Assembly: GCF_002007105.1 (NCBI RefSeq)
Contig: NZ_MVBC01000003.1
Coordinates: forward strand, 62,001-126,000
From: Hymenobacter sp. CRA2
GTDB lineage: Bacteria; Bacteroidota; Bacteroidia; Cytophagales; Hymenobacteraceae
DNA: 64,000 nt
Reading direction: 5' to 3'
The notes under the pieces: model-generated
The model's input: the letters and a program-made list of their open reading frames with translations, nothing else
Database searches by the model: none
Told to the model about the DNA's origin: nothing
Shown: piece by piece, positions 16,683-24,690 of the stretch
Layout of the letters: each line of letters opens with the position of its first letter
Numbering within the stretch: the first letter of the stretch is position 1
Made by a program: the position numbers and the translations under genes

Positions 16683-18233
16683 ATGAAAAAATACCTTCTC
16701 GCCCTGGGCTTGCTGCTGGGCGGCGGGGCGCTGACTTCGTGCGAAAAATTCCTCGACGTCAATACCGACCCCAACAACCCGGTCACGTCCACGCCCAACT
16801 TCCTGTTGCCGGGCGGCATCTCGCAGGCCTTTCAGCAGCAGATGTTTACCTCGCTGACCACGGCCTATATCACGCAGTACGTGGTGCGCCGCACCCCGGC
16901 CGCCAGCACCGACCAGTACTACTTCACGACCGGCAACAGCACCAACACCTTCAACTACCTGTACTTCTACGCGGCCGGCAACCTGCGTGCGGCCATCGAT
17001 GCGGCGCAGAAGGAAGGCTCGCCGTACTACGTGGGCGCCTCCAAGATCATGCTGGCCATGAGCCTGGCCCACGCCACCGACATGCTCGGCGACGTGCCCT
17101 ACTCCGAGGCCTGGCAGGGCGCGGCCAACTACACACCCAAGTACGACCCGCAGGAACAGGTATACCAGACCATCTTCCAGCTGCTCGATGAGGGCATTGC
17201 GGAGATGCAGAAACCCAGCTCGGCCAACCTGCGCGCCCTGTATCAGACCACGCCCAGCATCAGCGGCGACATCCTCTACAAGGGCGACGTGCAGAAGTGG
17301 ATCCGGCTGGCCAACTCGCTGAAGGCCCGCCAGCTCAACCACCTCACCAAGAAGAGCACCTACAACCCCAACGCCGTGCTGGCCGCCGTGGACGCGGGCT
17401 TCCAGAACTCGACCGACGACGCGCAGCTGCAGTACGAGACGGCCGTGCCGCCCATAACGACGAGCACCAACATCTTCGGCACCACCCGCGCCAACTTCGC
17501 TACCGGCACCTACTCGCTGAACCTGCTGCGCTACCTCAACGGCAACCTCGCCAATGCCACCTACCCCGGTGTGGTGGACCCGCGCCTGCCCGTCATGGCC
17601 AACACGGCCAGCCAGGGCGCCAACCCGGGCGTAGCCGGCGGCACCACCATCGGCGGCGTGGCCGACTTCTACTATAGCTGGTACGCCCGCGACCTGGGCT
17701 ACTTCGAGGGCATTACCTACCACGAGCTGAAGTTCATCGAAGCCGAGGCGGCGCTGAAGGCTGGCAACCGCGCCCGTGCCTTCACGGCTTACCGTCAGGG
17801 CATTGAGGCGCACATCCGCAAAATCGGCGTGGGCGGCACCTACACTTCGCTTGGTCTTTCGGTGACGTTCCCGCTCATCACGCAGGGCCAGATCGACGCC
17901 TACCTGGCCAGCCCCGCAGTGGCCCAAACGGCAGCCGAGCTGACCGACCGCCGCATTATGGAGCAGAAGTACATTGCCATGTTCCTGAACCCGGAGTCGT
18001 GGTCGGACCTGCGCCGCTACGATTACCGCCCGGACATCTACGTGAACTTCGCCTACCCGGCGGGTGCCAACCCCATCCTGAACCCGACGCCCACGGACCC
18101 GGCCCAGCGCAAGTTCCCGCGCCGCCTGGCTCCGCCGCAGACCGAGACGCTCTACAACCCGAAAGCCGTGGACGCGGCCGGCGGCAACCGCCCGGACTAC
18201 GTGACCATTCCGGTGTGGTGGGACCAGCCGTAA
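16683..18233 (+). CDS. SusD-like outer-membrane lipoprotein (SusD/RagB superfamily)
   Basis: A 516-residue lipoprotein with lipobox ALTSC (Cys20), followed by EKFLDVNTDPNNP, a start typical of the SusD_2-like branch (PF12771 type). The C-terminal half contains YHELKFIEAEAALKAGNRARAF, the conserved helix pair of the family (about 355-375), and IMEQKYIAMFLNPESWSDLRR (about 420-440). It is the surface glycan- or peptide-binding partner of the SusC encoded 89 bases upstream. Its length is usual for the family. The 89-base gap holds only short imperfect repeats of GAATGA/TCATTC. Confidence 0.93.
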   Translation: MKKYLLALGLLLGGGALTSCEKFLDVNTDPNNPVTSTPNFLLPGGISQAFQQQMFTSLTTAYITQYVVRRTPAASTDQYYFTTGNSTNTFNYLYFYAAGNLRAAIDAAQKEGSPYYVGASKIMLAMSLAHATDMLGDVPYSEAWQGAANYTPKYDPQEQVYQTIFQLLDEGIAEMQKPSSANLRALYQTTPSISGDILYKGDVQKWIRLANSLKARQLNHLTKKSTYNPNAVLAAVDAGFQNSTDDAQLQYETAVPPITTSTNIFGTTRANFATGTYSLNLLRYLNGNLANATYPGVVDPRLPVMANTASQGANPGVAGGTTIGGVADFYYSWYARDLGYFEGITYHELKFIEAEAALKAGNRARAFTAYRQGIEAHIRKIGVGGTYTSLGLSVTFPLITQGQIDAYLASPAVAQTAAELTDRRIMEQKYIAMFLNPESWSDLRRYDYRPDIYVNFAYPAGANPILNPTPTDPAQRKFPRRLAPPQTETLYNPKAVDAAGGNRPDYVTIPVWWDQP

Positions 18234-18277
18234 GCAGCGGCGGTATTCGTGTTTTTTCCCTTCTGATTGCTCTCCCC

Positions 18278-19564
18278 ATGAAAATACAGTTTAACCCGCG
18301 GCCCGGCCTGCTGCGGTGGGCCCCGCTGCTGGCGGCCGGCCTGCTGACCCTCGGTGCCTGCGAAAAAGAAATCGAAAAGCCCTACCAGGTGCAGGACGAA
18401 GGCGGCTTCGCCACCCTGGGCGCTGCGCCCAGCGGCCTCGTGACCAAGTATGCCCCCGGCGAAGTCGTGCGGCTGGTGGTGGGCTACAATGCCGCCGACC
18501 AGGTGCGCAACGTGACCGTGTTTCAAGTCATCAACCGCCAGGACTCTGCCGTGGTCAGCACCACGCCGGCCGGCGGCACCATCGGCACTTCGGGCCTGAC
18601 GGAGCTGGTGGTGCCGTACACGGTACCGGCCAACCTGGCCAACAAAACCCCGGTGCGCGTGGACGTGACGACCACCTTCGAAAACGGCGCTACCCGTATG
18701 CGCCGCTTTACCTACAACGTGGCCGCCGCGCCCACGCTGCGCTTCGGCACCACCGCCTCGCCTACGGCCATTACCACCTTCCGCAATAACCTGGCCGCCA
18801 CGGCCCAGAGCGAAGGCGACATCATCGGCTACAACCTCGTGATTAACGAGGGTGGCATTGCCACTGTGCCCACCACGCCGACGACGGCGACGCTGTTCAA
18901 AAACGTGGACAGCCTGACCACCTTCTACCGCATCGGTACGGGTGCGCCGGTGCGGGCGGGCGTGGTACTGAACCCGAGCACCGGCGCCGCCAACGCCCGC
19001 ACCGTGGATGTGCGGGTGCCGGCTGGCGCCCGGGGTCAGGCCGTCACGTACTCCTTCACGGCTTACGCCGGGCCGTATTTCGTTACGGCCACGGCCGCGC
19101 CCATCAACGTGGTAGCGCCCGCAGCCCTGGCGCGGGTGCGCACGGGCCGCATCACGGCCGGGGCCGGCGCTCCGCAGGATTCATCTTCGTACGACTTGCG
19201 CCTGGGTGCTAATGTGGCCAACAGCGCGGCGGCTACCACCAAGGATGCCTACGCCTACGTAGCGGCCACCAGCACCGGCGCCAGCACCGTGGGTATGCGG
19301 GCCGAAAACACCACGGTGTACTACCGCATTCCGGTTGCCACGGTAGCCGGCGGCTACTACACCACCGCTACGGCCAACGAGGTGGGCACGCTGCTGTACA
19401 ACAACGCCACTTCCCTGACTGCTAACCCCGGCCCGGTAGCAGTCAACGACGTGTTTGCCGTGCGCGTGCGCGGGGCTGAGCCCATGCTGCTGCGCGTAGT
19501 GGGTGTGCGGCCCAGCACTTCCGGTAGCACCGGGCGCATCACCTTCGAGTACCGCGCCTTGTAA
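18278..19564 (+). CDS. Surface lipoprotein of a SusCD operon, unknown ligand
   Basis: A 428-residue lipoprotein with signal peptide and lipobox TLGAC (Cys28) when the ATG at 18278 is used. Open frame upstream overlaps susD and is discarded. The mature protein is almost all beta: Thr/Ala/Val-rich strands with repeated patterns such as TAAPINVVAPA and PGPVAVNDVFAVRVRG suggest Ig-like or SusE/SGBP-like domains. It is the third gene of the susC-susD operon, 44 bases after susD, and a terminator follows. Position and architecture suggest a surface glycan-binding protein. That is inference; no named domain was recognised. Confidence 0.75.
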   Translation: MKIQFNPRPGLLRWAPLLAAGLLTLGACEKEIEKPYQVQDEGGFATLGAAPSGLVTKYAPGEVVRLVVGYNAADQVRNVTVFQVINRQDSAVVSTTPAGGTIGTSGLTELVVPYTVPANLANKTPVRVDVTTTFENGATRMRRFTYNVAAAPTLRFGTTASPTAITTFRNNLAATAQSEGDIIGYNLVINEGGIATVPTTPTTATLFKNVDSLTTFYRIGTGAPVRAGVVLNPSTGAANARTVDVRVPAGARGQAVTYSFTAYAGPYFVTATAAPINVVAPAALARVRTGRITAGAGAPQDSSSYDLRLGANVANSAAATTKDAYAYVAATSTGASTVGMRAENTTVYYRIPVATVAGGYYTTATANEVGTLLYNNATSLTANPGPVAVNDVFAVRVRGAEPMLLRVVGVRPSTSGSTGRITFEYRAL

Positions 19565-19587
19565 GCCATGCAGTAATCAGCTGCTAC

Positions 19588-19624
19588 AAAAGGGCCGCCC
19601 GGAATAGCTCCGGGCGGCCCTTTT
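19588..19624 (+). terminator. Intrinsic terminator after the second susCD operon
   Basis: A perfect 15-base stem AAAAGGGCCGCCCGG/CCGGGCGGCCCTTTT with a seven-base loop lies 24 bases after the lipoprotein stop and is followed by CATTTT. The symmetric A/T ends would also serve the convergent flavoprotein gene. Confidence 0.8.
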
Positions 19625-19683
19625 CATTTTACCACGCTAGCGGGCAGCGGCCCATACACCGCCCCTAACCCATGGAGCCGCTA

Positions 19684-20841
19684 CTACGGCTCGTCCACGC
19701 GCGGGCCGCGGGTGGCGGATATCATTTCCTCCGCGCTTAGGTTGCTGTGAATAATCAGCTCGGCTTCGGCGCTCATCTGCTGCGCAGCGTAGGCGTACTC
19801 GTTCATCGCGGCTTCGTAGGCCCGAATGGCCGCCTCCACGGTAGCGTGCTGCCCGCTGGTCAGGTGGTCGGCCAGCGTGAGGGCATCCACCAGCCCGATG
19901 TTGACGCCGATGCCGGCGAAGGGCGTCATGGCGTGGGCCGCGTCGCCGACGAGGGTGATGGGGCGCGTTACGGCCCGGCCCGGGGCCAGCGGCACGCGCT
20001 GAACGGCCAGGAAGGCAAACTCCGCCGTGACCCGAAAGGCTTCGTGGTAAAGCGGTGCCCAATTGGCCAGCTCGGCAGCCAGAAACGGCACCACGGCCGC
20101 CGGCTCGGGCGTGAGGCCGTGATGGGCAAACCAATCGGCCGGCTGGCGGCTGGAAATGTAGTAGTGAATGCCACCATCGGCTTTGGTATGCGCGAAGAGC
20201 ATCTTGCCTTCGCCGCGCGCCAGCAGGTTGCCGCCGTTGACCAAGGCCGCAAACGCGGGGCATTGGGCGCTGGGGTCGGTGATGAGGCCCTGAATGGCCA
20301 CCGTGCCGGTGAATTCGGCCTCCAGGCCCGTAACGTAAGCCCGCACCCGCGAGCGGGCCCCGTTGGCGCCGATGACGATGTCGGCTACGCGGTCGGGCTG
20401 GCCGGCGAAACGGAGCACGAAGCGGCCATCCGGCTGGGTTTCCAGCACCTGGAAGTTCTGGCTCCAGACCACAGTGCCCGGCGCGAGGCTGTCGAGCAGC
20501 AGGCGGTGCAGGTCCAGCCGGTCGATTTCGGGCCGCTCAAACTGCGCGTCGGCCGGCTCATCAATGCTGATGACGCCGTGGATATCGGCCATGCGCTCGG
20601 CCGTGGGGCGCGCCAGCCGCCGAAACTCGTCCGTGACGCCGGCGGCCTCCAGAGCCAATTGGCCGTCTTCGGCGTGGATATCCAGGGTGCCGCCCGAAGT
20701 GCGCACGGCTTCCGCGCTGGCGTCGCGTTCATATACCGTGACAGCAGCGCCACGTAGCTGCAGGATACGGGCGAGAGTCAGGCCCACAGGCCCGCCGCCG
20801 ATGATGGCAATTTGCTTATTGCTAAGCAGGTAGAGGTTCAT
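19684..20841 (-). CDS. TetX-like FAD-dependent monooxygenase
   Basis: A 385-residue class A flavoprotein monooxygenase. The N-terminus has the dinucleotide-binding motif IAIIGGGPVGLTLAR and then VYERD. GGTLDIH (about 50-56) closely matches TetX. The second FAD motif GDAAHAMTPFAGIGVNIGLVDAL is near residues 300-322. The ATG at 20839-20841 gives MNLYLLSNKQIAIIGGG, in register with TetX (MNLLSDKNVAIIGGG). Of the substrate-binding residues I remember for TetX, the Gln (VAIQG) and His (GIHYYIS) appear kept, but the Arg in NGNRL is Asn here (NGGNLL). Activity on tetracyclines is therefore doubtful, and it may hydroxylate another aromatic substrate. An AraC regulator lies 95 bases upstream on the same strand. 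Confidence 0.85.
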   Translation of the reverse strand: MNLYLLSNKQIAIIGGGPVGLTLARILQLRGAAVTVYERDASAEAVRTSGGTLDIHAEDGQLALEAAGVTDEFRRLARPTAERMADIHGVISIDEPADAQFERPEIDRLDLHRLLLDSLAPGTVVWSQNFQVLETQPDGRFVLRFAGQPDRVADIVIGANGARSRVRAYVTGLEAEFTGTVAIQGLITDPSAQCPAFAALVNGGNLLARGEGKMLFAHTKADGGIHYYISSRQPADWFAHHGLTPEPAAVVPFLAAELANWAPLYHEAFRVTAEFAFLAVQRVPLAPGRAVTRPITLVGDAAHAMTPFAGIGVNIGLVDALTLADHLTSGQHATVEAAIRAYEAAMNEYAYAAQQMSAEAELIIHSNLSAEEMISATRGPRVDEP

Positions 20842-20936
20842 AGCTTTCGTTCTTTTCAGCAAAGGAAGCGCAGCCAATCAGGCTTAAATAACCTGATTTA
20901 GCCCAAAAACAGTCGCATTCAACAATGCCGCGGCAC

Positions 20937-21884
20937 TTAACGGCCCTGCGTGGCTTGGTACTTTTTGGGCGTCAGCTGGAAGTGCTTGGCAAAGAGCCGG
21001 GCGAAGTGGCTCAGGTTGGTAAAGCCCAGCTGGTAGCCCACTTCCGCCACCGATTGGGACGGCAACCGCCGCCGCGCTTCCTCCATGCGGGCGGCCTGGA
21101 AGTAGTCGTACGGACTCATCCCGAATACCTGCCGGAACAGCTGCCGCATCCTGGTTTCGCTCAGGCCCGCAGCCAGCGCCAGCGCGGGCAGGCTCGGCGG
21201 CTCACTCAGCGAGGCCAAGAGCTCCGTGCGCACCCGAAAAATCTTTTCCACGTCGGCCGGGTGCAGGTGCCGGGCGGGAGCAGCGGCGCGGCCGGCCAGT
21301 TCCCGCAGCAGGCAGTACAGGAGCTCCTGCGCCTTGATGCGGTAGAAAAACGCATCGAGTGGGTGCGCCGGCCGCGGCTCGGTTACCTGCAGCAGCACCT
21401 GCTGAATGGCGGGCGTTATCAGGGTATCGAGTACCAGCGGGTGCGCGGCAGTGAGCAAGGGAGTCAGGGCGCTATCTGTACCCTGGAGCCAGCTGTTCAG
21501 CAGCGGTTTCTCGATGGCCAGGGCCACCATGAAAATTTCCGTGTGCGCGGGCAGCACGGTGGCAAAGCCGATGTTGGTGGAGGCTATCTGCGCCGTGGAC
21601 AGGTGCAGCGCACCGCCAGGGGCCGGGCCGAAGGCTTGAAACGACACCAGCAGGGTTTCGGGCTGGGCATAGTCGGGCTGGCGCTGCACGGTGAACTGCT
21701 GCGCCAGCGTATAGCGGTGGATGCCCAGCATCAGGCCCGGGTCGGGCGCCAGCAGCCTGATAAAGCCGTGGCCTATGCTGTCCGGCAAGTGCCGCACGCC
21801 ATCCACTAAGAGCCCTCCCCCAGCTTCAGCTAGGTCAGACAGCATTCGGAGGCCGGTGGCAGCGGGCGCAGCGAGGGTACCCAT
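20937..21884 (-). CDS. AraC-family transcriptional regulator
   Basis: A 315-residue regulator with an unrecognised N-terminal sensing region and a C-terminal double helix-turn-helix (about 215-313): LALAAGLSETRMRQLFRQVFGMSPYDYF, then SVAEVGYQLGFTNLSHFARLFAKHFQLTPKKY, the canonical AraC signature. I choose the ATG at 21882-21884 over an in-frame TTG five codons upstream. It precedes the TetX-like gene in the same direction and may control it or be co-transcribed. An inducer cannot be predicted. Confidence 0.9.
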   Translation of the reverse strand: MGTLAAPAATGLRMLSDLAEAGGGLLVDGVRHLPDSIGHGFIRLLAPDPGLMLGIHRYTLAQQFTVQRQPDYAQPETLLVSFQAFGPAPGGALHLSTAQIASTNIGFATVLPAHTEIFMVALAIEKPLLNSWLQGTDSALTPLLTAAHPLVLDTLITPAIQQVLLQVTEPRPAHPLDAFFYRIKAQELLYCLLRELAGRAAAPARHLHPADVEKIFRVRTELLASLSEPPSLPALALAAGLSETRMRQLFRQVFGMSPYDYFQAARMEEARRRLPSQSVAEVGYQLGFTNLSHFARLFAKHFQLTPKKYQATQGR

Positions 21885-21911
21885 ATGAGCAAATTGCAAA
21901 ACACGAAGCTA

Positions 21912-21975
21912 AAAAGAACGTCCTGCGGAGTCCCGTCGAACCGAAGGTCGGCGTAGCTCCGCAGGACGTTCTTTT
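21912..21975 (-). terminator. Inverted repeat terminator after the GH10-like/AraC boundary
   Basis: Perfect 19-base arms AAAAGAACGTCCTGCGGAG (21912-21930) and complement (21957-21975) enclose a 26-base middle. The middle contains CGAACCGAAGGTCGGCGTAG, resembling the repeat text at 34848-34870 (CGAACCGGAGGTCGACGTAG). It lies after the stop of the GH10-like gene's neighbour and before the AraC start, so it can end transcripts arriving from the left on plus or sit in the AraC leader. Confidence 0.55.
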
Positions 21976-22005
21976 GCCCCAACGCAAAGGTCAGCGCAAC
22001 GGTAG

Positions 22006-23808
22006 TTACCGCCCGAACAACCGCTCGAAGAATCCTTTCTTGCGTTTGGTTTTGACCTTAATGATGTTGTTGCCAGGCGTCGAAATGGTTTTCGTCACGC
22101 CGGGCTTGTCCTTGATAATGATGGGCGGGCCCGAAGCTACCGCCGGCGCAGCTGCAGAATCGGCGGGAGCCGTGGGCTCCGGCTCGGCCTGTGCCAGCAC
22201 GGGGCCGGCCACCGAGCCGATGGTCGTCACGCGCGAGGGGCCGCTTTCGTTGTGCAGGCGGTCCAGGGCCGTCACGAAGTAGGCGTACTCCGTGCCGAAG
22301 CGGGCGGTGGTGTCCACAAAAGCCTGGCTGCGGCGATGCATGCCGGGCAGCACGGCGAGGATGTGGCGCGGGTCGTCGGGGCTGGGCTGCTCGCCGCGGG
22401 CGAAGCGGTAGACGACGTAGGCCGAGGCGGAGTCGCCGTCGGCAGCGGCGGGGCCGGGGCGCCACGTGAGCGTAACGGGGCCGCCGGCGCGCAGCAGCGT
22501 GAGGCCCTGCACGCTGCGGGGCGGCACGGCGTCTTTCCACGGCATGGTGGGCAGCAGCGCCGGGTAGCGAAACAGGTTCTGGCGCAGCGAGTCGGTGGTT
22601 TTGAGCGGATTGCTTACCACCGATTTGGCCGAGAAAAATACGCTGCCGCTGATGTCGGTGGGGTACGAGCGGTTCAGGCGCACCTGCCGCGGCAACTCGC
22701 GCGGGCTGCGCCACGTCGTGTCGGACTTGGTGCTTTCCAGCATGCGGTAGGCCCCCTGCCCGATGTAGAGGTGCCGGTCGAAGCGGTTGCGGCTCCACCA
22801 TTCCAGCAGGGTGGCATAGGAGGCGGCGCGGAAGTTGGTGCTCCAGTACAGTTGCGGCAGCACGTAATCCACCCAGCCCTGGCGCAGCCACTCGCGGGCG
22901 TCGGCGTAGAGGCCGGTGTGACCCTGAAAGGCGCGGGTGTCGGAGCCGTCGGGGTGCTCATTGCTGTTCATCCACACGCCGAAGGGCGAAATGCCGAACT
23001 TCACCCAGTGTTTTTCGTCCTCGATGGCGTCGTGCACCTGCTCCACCAACTCGTTCACGTTCTGGCGGCGCCAGTCGGCCAGGCTCAGCCCGTCCTCGTT
23101 GTACTTGGCAAAGGCCACTTCGTCGCGGATGACCTGCTTGGGCTCGGGGTACGGGTAGAAGTAGTCGTCGAAGTGCACCCCGTCCACGTCGTAGCGGCGC
23201 ACCACGTCCACGATGACCTCGGTGATGTAGTTGCGCACTTCGGGCAGGCCGGGGTTGTAGAGCAGCTTGCCGGAGTAGCGCATAAACCACTCGGGGTGCT
23301 GCCGGAACGGGTGGTTGGGTGCCAGCCGGGCCGTGGTGGTGTCGGTGCTGGCGCGGTAGGGGTTAAACCAGGCGTGAAACTCCATGCCGCGCTTGTGGGC
23401 CTCGTCGATGAGGAAAGGCAGCGGGTCCCAGCCCGGGTCTTTGCCCTGACGGCCGCTCAGAAACTTGCTCCACGGCTCCATAGAGCTGCGGTAGAAGGCA
23501 TCCGAAGCCGGGCGCACCTGCACGAATACCGCGTTGATGCCGGCTTGCTGCTCGGCGTCGAGCAGCTTGAGGTACTCGCGGCGCTGCTGCTCGGGCGTCA
23601 GGTCGCGGCGCGAGGGCCAGTCGATGTTCTCGACGGTGGCAATCCAGACGCCGCGCAGCTCGCGCTTGGGCGGCGCCGACGGGATGGGCACCGTGATGAC
23701 GGGACTCTTAAACGGCTTGACCGCCGGGGACACCGCGGCCGGCTGGGCCGAAACTGAACTACAGGCAAACAGCGCCGCAAGGGCGCTCAAAAGCAAACGA
23801 CAACGCAT
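22006..23808 (-). CDS. GH10-like glycosidase (DUF187/YngK family), exported
   Basis: A 600-residue secreted protein. The ATG at 23806-23808 gives a signal peptide (MRCRLLLSALAALFACSS), possibly a lipoprotein at Cys17. The family opens with ELRGVWIATVENIDWPS (about 45-60), continues with INAVFVQVRPASDAFYRSS and EFHAWFNPYRAS, then VDGVHFDDYFYPYP and ISPFGVW, all typical of glycosyl hydrolase-like 10 proteins (GHL10). A Fibronectin-III-like stretch (about 440-540) and a low-complexity Ala/Pro tail ending in Lys/Arg follow. Members of this family have been linked to peptidoglycan or polysaccharide cleavage, but the substrate here is not known. The gene appears monocistronic. Confidence 0.88.
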   Translation of the reverse strand: MRCRLLLSALAALFACSSVSAQPAAVSPAVKPFKSPVITVPIPSAPPKRELRGVWIATVENIDWPSRRDLTPEQQRREYLKLLDAEQQAGINAVFVQVRPASDAFYRSSMEPWSKFLSGRQGKDPGWDPLPFLIDEAHKRGMEFHAWFNPYRASTDTTTARLAPNHPFRQHPEWFMRYSGKLLYNPGLPEVRNYITEVIVDVVRRYDVDGVHFDDYFYPYPEPKQVIRDEVAFAKYNEDGLSLADWRRQNVNELVEQVHDAIEDEKHWVKFGISPFGVWMNSNEHPDGSDTRAFQGHTGLYADAREWLRQGWVDYVLPQLYWSTNFRAASYATLLEWWSRNRFDRHLYIGQGAYRMLESTKSDTTWRSPRELPRQVRLNRSYPTDISGSVFFSAKSVVSNPLKTTDSLRQNLFRYPALLPTMPWKDAVPPRSVQGLTLLRAGGPVTLTWRPGPAAADGDSASAYVVYRFARGEQPSPDDPRHILAVLPGMHRRSQAFVDTTARFGTEYAYFVTALDRLHNESGPSRVTTIGSVAGPVLAQAEPEPTAPADSAAAPAVASGPPIIIKDKPGVTKTISTPGNNIIKVKTKRKKGFFERLFGR

Positions 23809-24016
23809 CAACAAGACTCCGTGGGCCACGACCGGCCCCGGCCCGAGCTAGCCGGCGGCGCGTCGCCCGGTGCAAATTACGGAGTTCGGCCGCTACGGCG
23901 CCTGCCTTTTCAGTGGATTGTCGCGGCGCAAAGCGGTAGTGCGGTGCCAAAGGGCAGTACTTACTACCACTATTGGCGCCTGCTTGCCGAGGCGCTTAGC
24001 TTGCTATCTGCCGGAC

Positions 24017-24032
24017 GCGGACTGCAGTCCGC
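24017..24032. repeat. 16-base palindrome GCGGACTGCAGTCCGC
   Basis: A perfect palindrome without a loop, within CCGGACGCGGACTGCAGTCCGCGCTAC, sits 8-23 bases after the stop of the VanX-like gene. It lacks a T-run. It resembles short dispersed palindromes rather than a terminator. Only one copy was noticed in this window. Confidence 0.45.
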
Positions 24033-24039
24033 GCTACAG

Positions 24040-24690
24040 CTACCGCCGCAGCGCCGCGAAGGGCAAATCCATCAACGGGTACTGCTCCCAGCCACGGTGG
24101 TCGAAGTGCCACCACTCGGCCGGGTAGTTCACGAAGCCGTGGCGCTGCAGGGCCGCGTGCAGCATGGCGCGGTTGCGCCTGGCCTCGGCCGGCAGCTGCT
24201 GGTAATCGGAGTGGGCGGCGGGCGTCATGGCGTCGAAGGCGGTGGGCATGGGCACGTCGCGGCCAGTGCGCAGGTCCACCAGCCCCACGTCGACGGAGCA
24301 GCCGCGGTTGTGCTTGGAGCCGCGCGTGGGCGGGGCGGCGTAGGTGGCATCGGGCATGGCCTCAAACAGGCGCACGGTGGCCGCGTACGGGCGGTAGGCG
24401 TCGTAAATCTTCAAAGCGTAGCCCTGCGCGGCTAAGTCCTGCTGCACGCGGCGCAGGTCTTCGGCCACCGGGCGCCGCAGAAAGGCCGCCGCTTCCGGAT
24501 AGATGACCTGGCCTACCAGGTTGTCGGCGGTGGCATAGCGGATATCGAGCTTGAGGCCGGGAATGACCTTGGTTAGGTCAACCAGTTCCTGCTGCGGGTC
24601 GCGCTGCACTTGGCGGCGGTACTCGGCCACGCTGGTGACGCGGGCGGGGCCCTGCGGCGGGGCGGCGGGCGGTTGTGGCATAATTATCAT
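24040..24690 (-). CDS. D-alanyl-D-alanine dipeptidase, VanX/DdpX-like
   Basis: A 216-residue M15D peptidase. Zinc-site and catalytic motifs are present: SKHNRGCSVDVGL (about 121-133, the SxHxxGxxxD motif) and EWWHFDH (about 189-195, catalytic Glu and third ligand His). IYDAYRPYAA contains the family's conserved Arg. The enzyme would cleave D-Ala-D-Ala for recycling of cell-wall peptides. There is no export signal, and nothing nearby resembles vanH/vanA, so this is housekeeping DdpX-like, not a resistance operon. Its ATG (24688-24690) overlaps the stop of the upstream gene by ATGA, so the two are probably translationally coupled. An alternative ATG lies three codons downstream. Confidence 0.9.
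   Translation of the reverse strand: MIIMPQPPAAPPQGPARVTSVAEYRRQVQRDPQQELVDLTKVIPGLKLDIRYATADNLVGQVIYPEAAAFLRRPVAEDLRRVQQDLAAQGYALKIYDAYRPYAATVRLFEAMPDATYAAPPTRGSKHNRGCSVDVGLVDLRTGRDVPMPTAFDAMTPAAHSDYQQLPAEARRNRAMLHAALQRHGFVNYPAEWWHFDHRGWEQYPLMDLPFAALRR

Noticed and set aside
19684-20841. Call as a tetracycline-resistance gene
   Set aside because: Only family-level similarity is visible, and at least one remembered substrate-site residue differs. I keep the broader monooxygenase call.
24017-24032. Palindrome as a terminator for the VanX-like gene
   Set aside because: There is no T-run on the relevant strand and no loop, so I report it only as a repeat.
24040-24690. Call as a vancomycin-resistance gene
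   Set aside because: No vanH, vanA-like ligase, vanR or vanS is nearby, and DdpX-like dipeptidases are common for peptide recycling.
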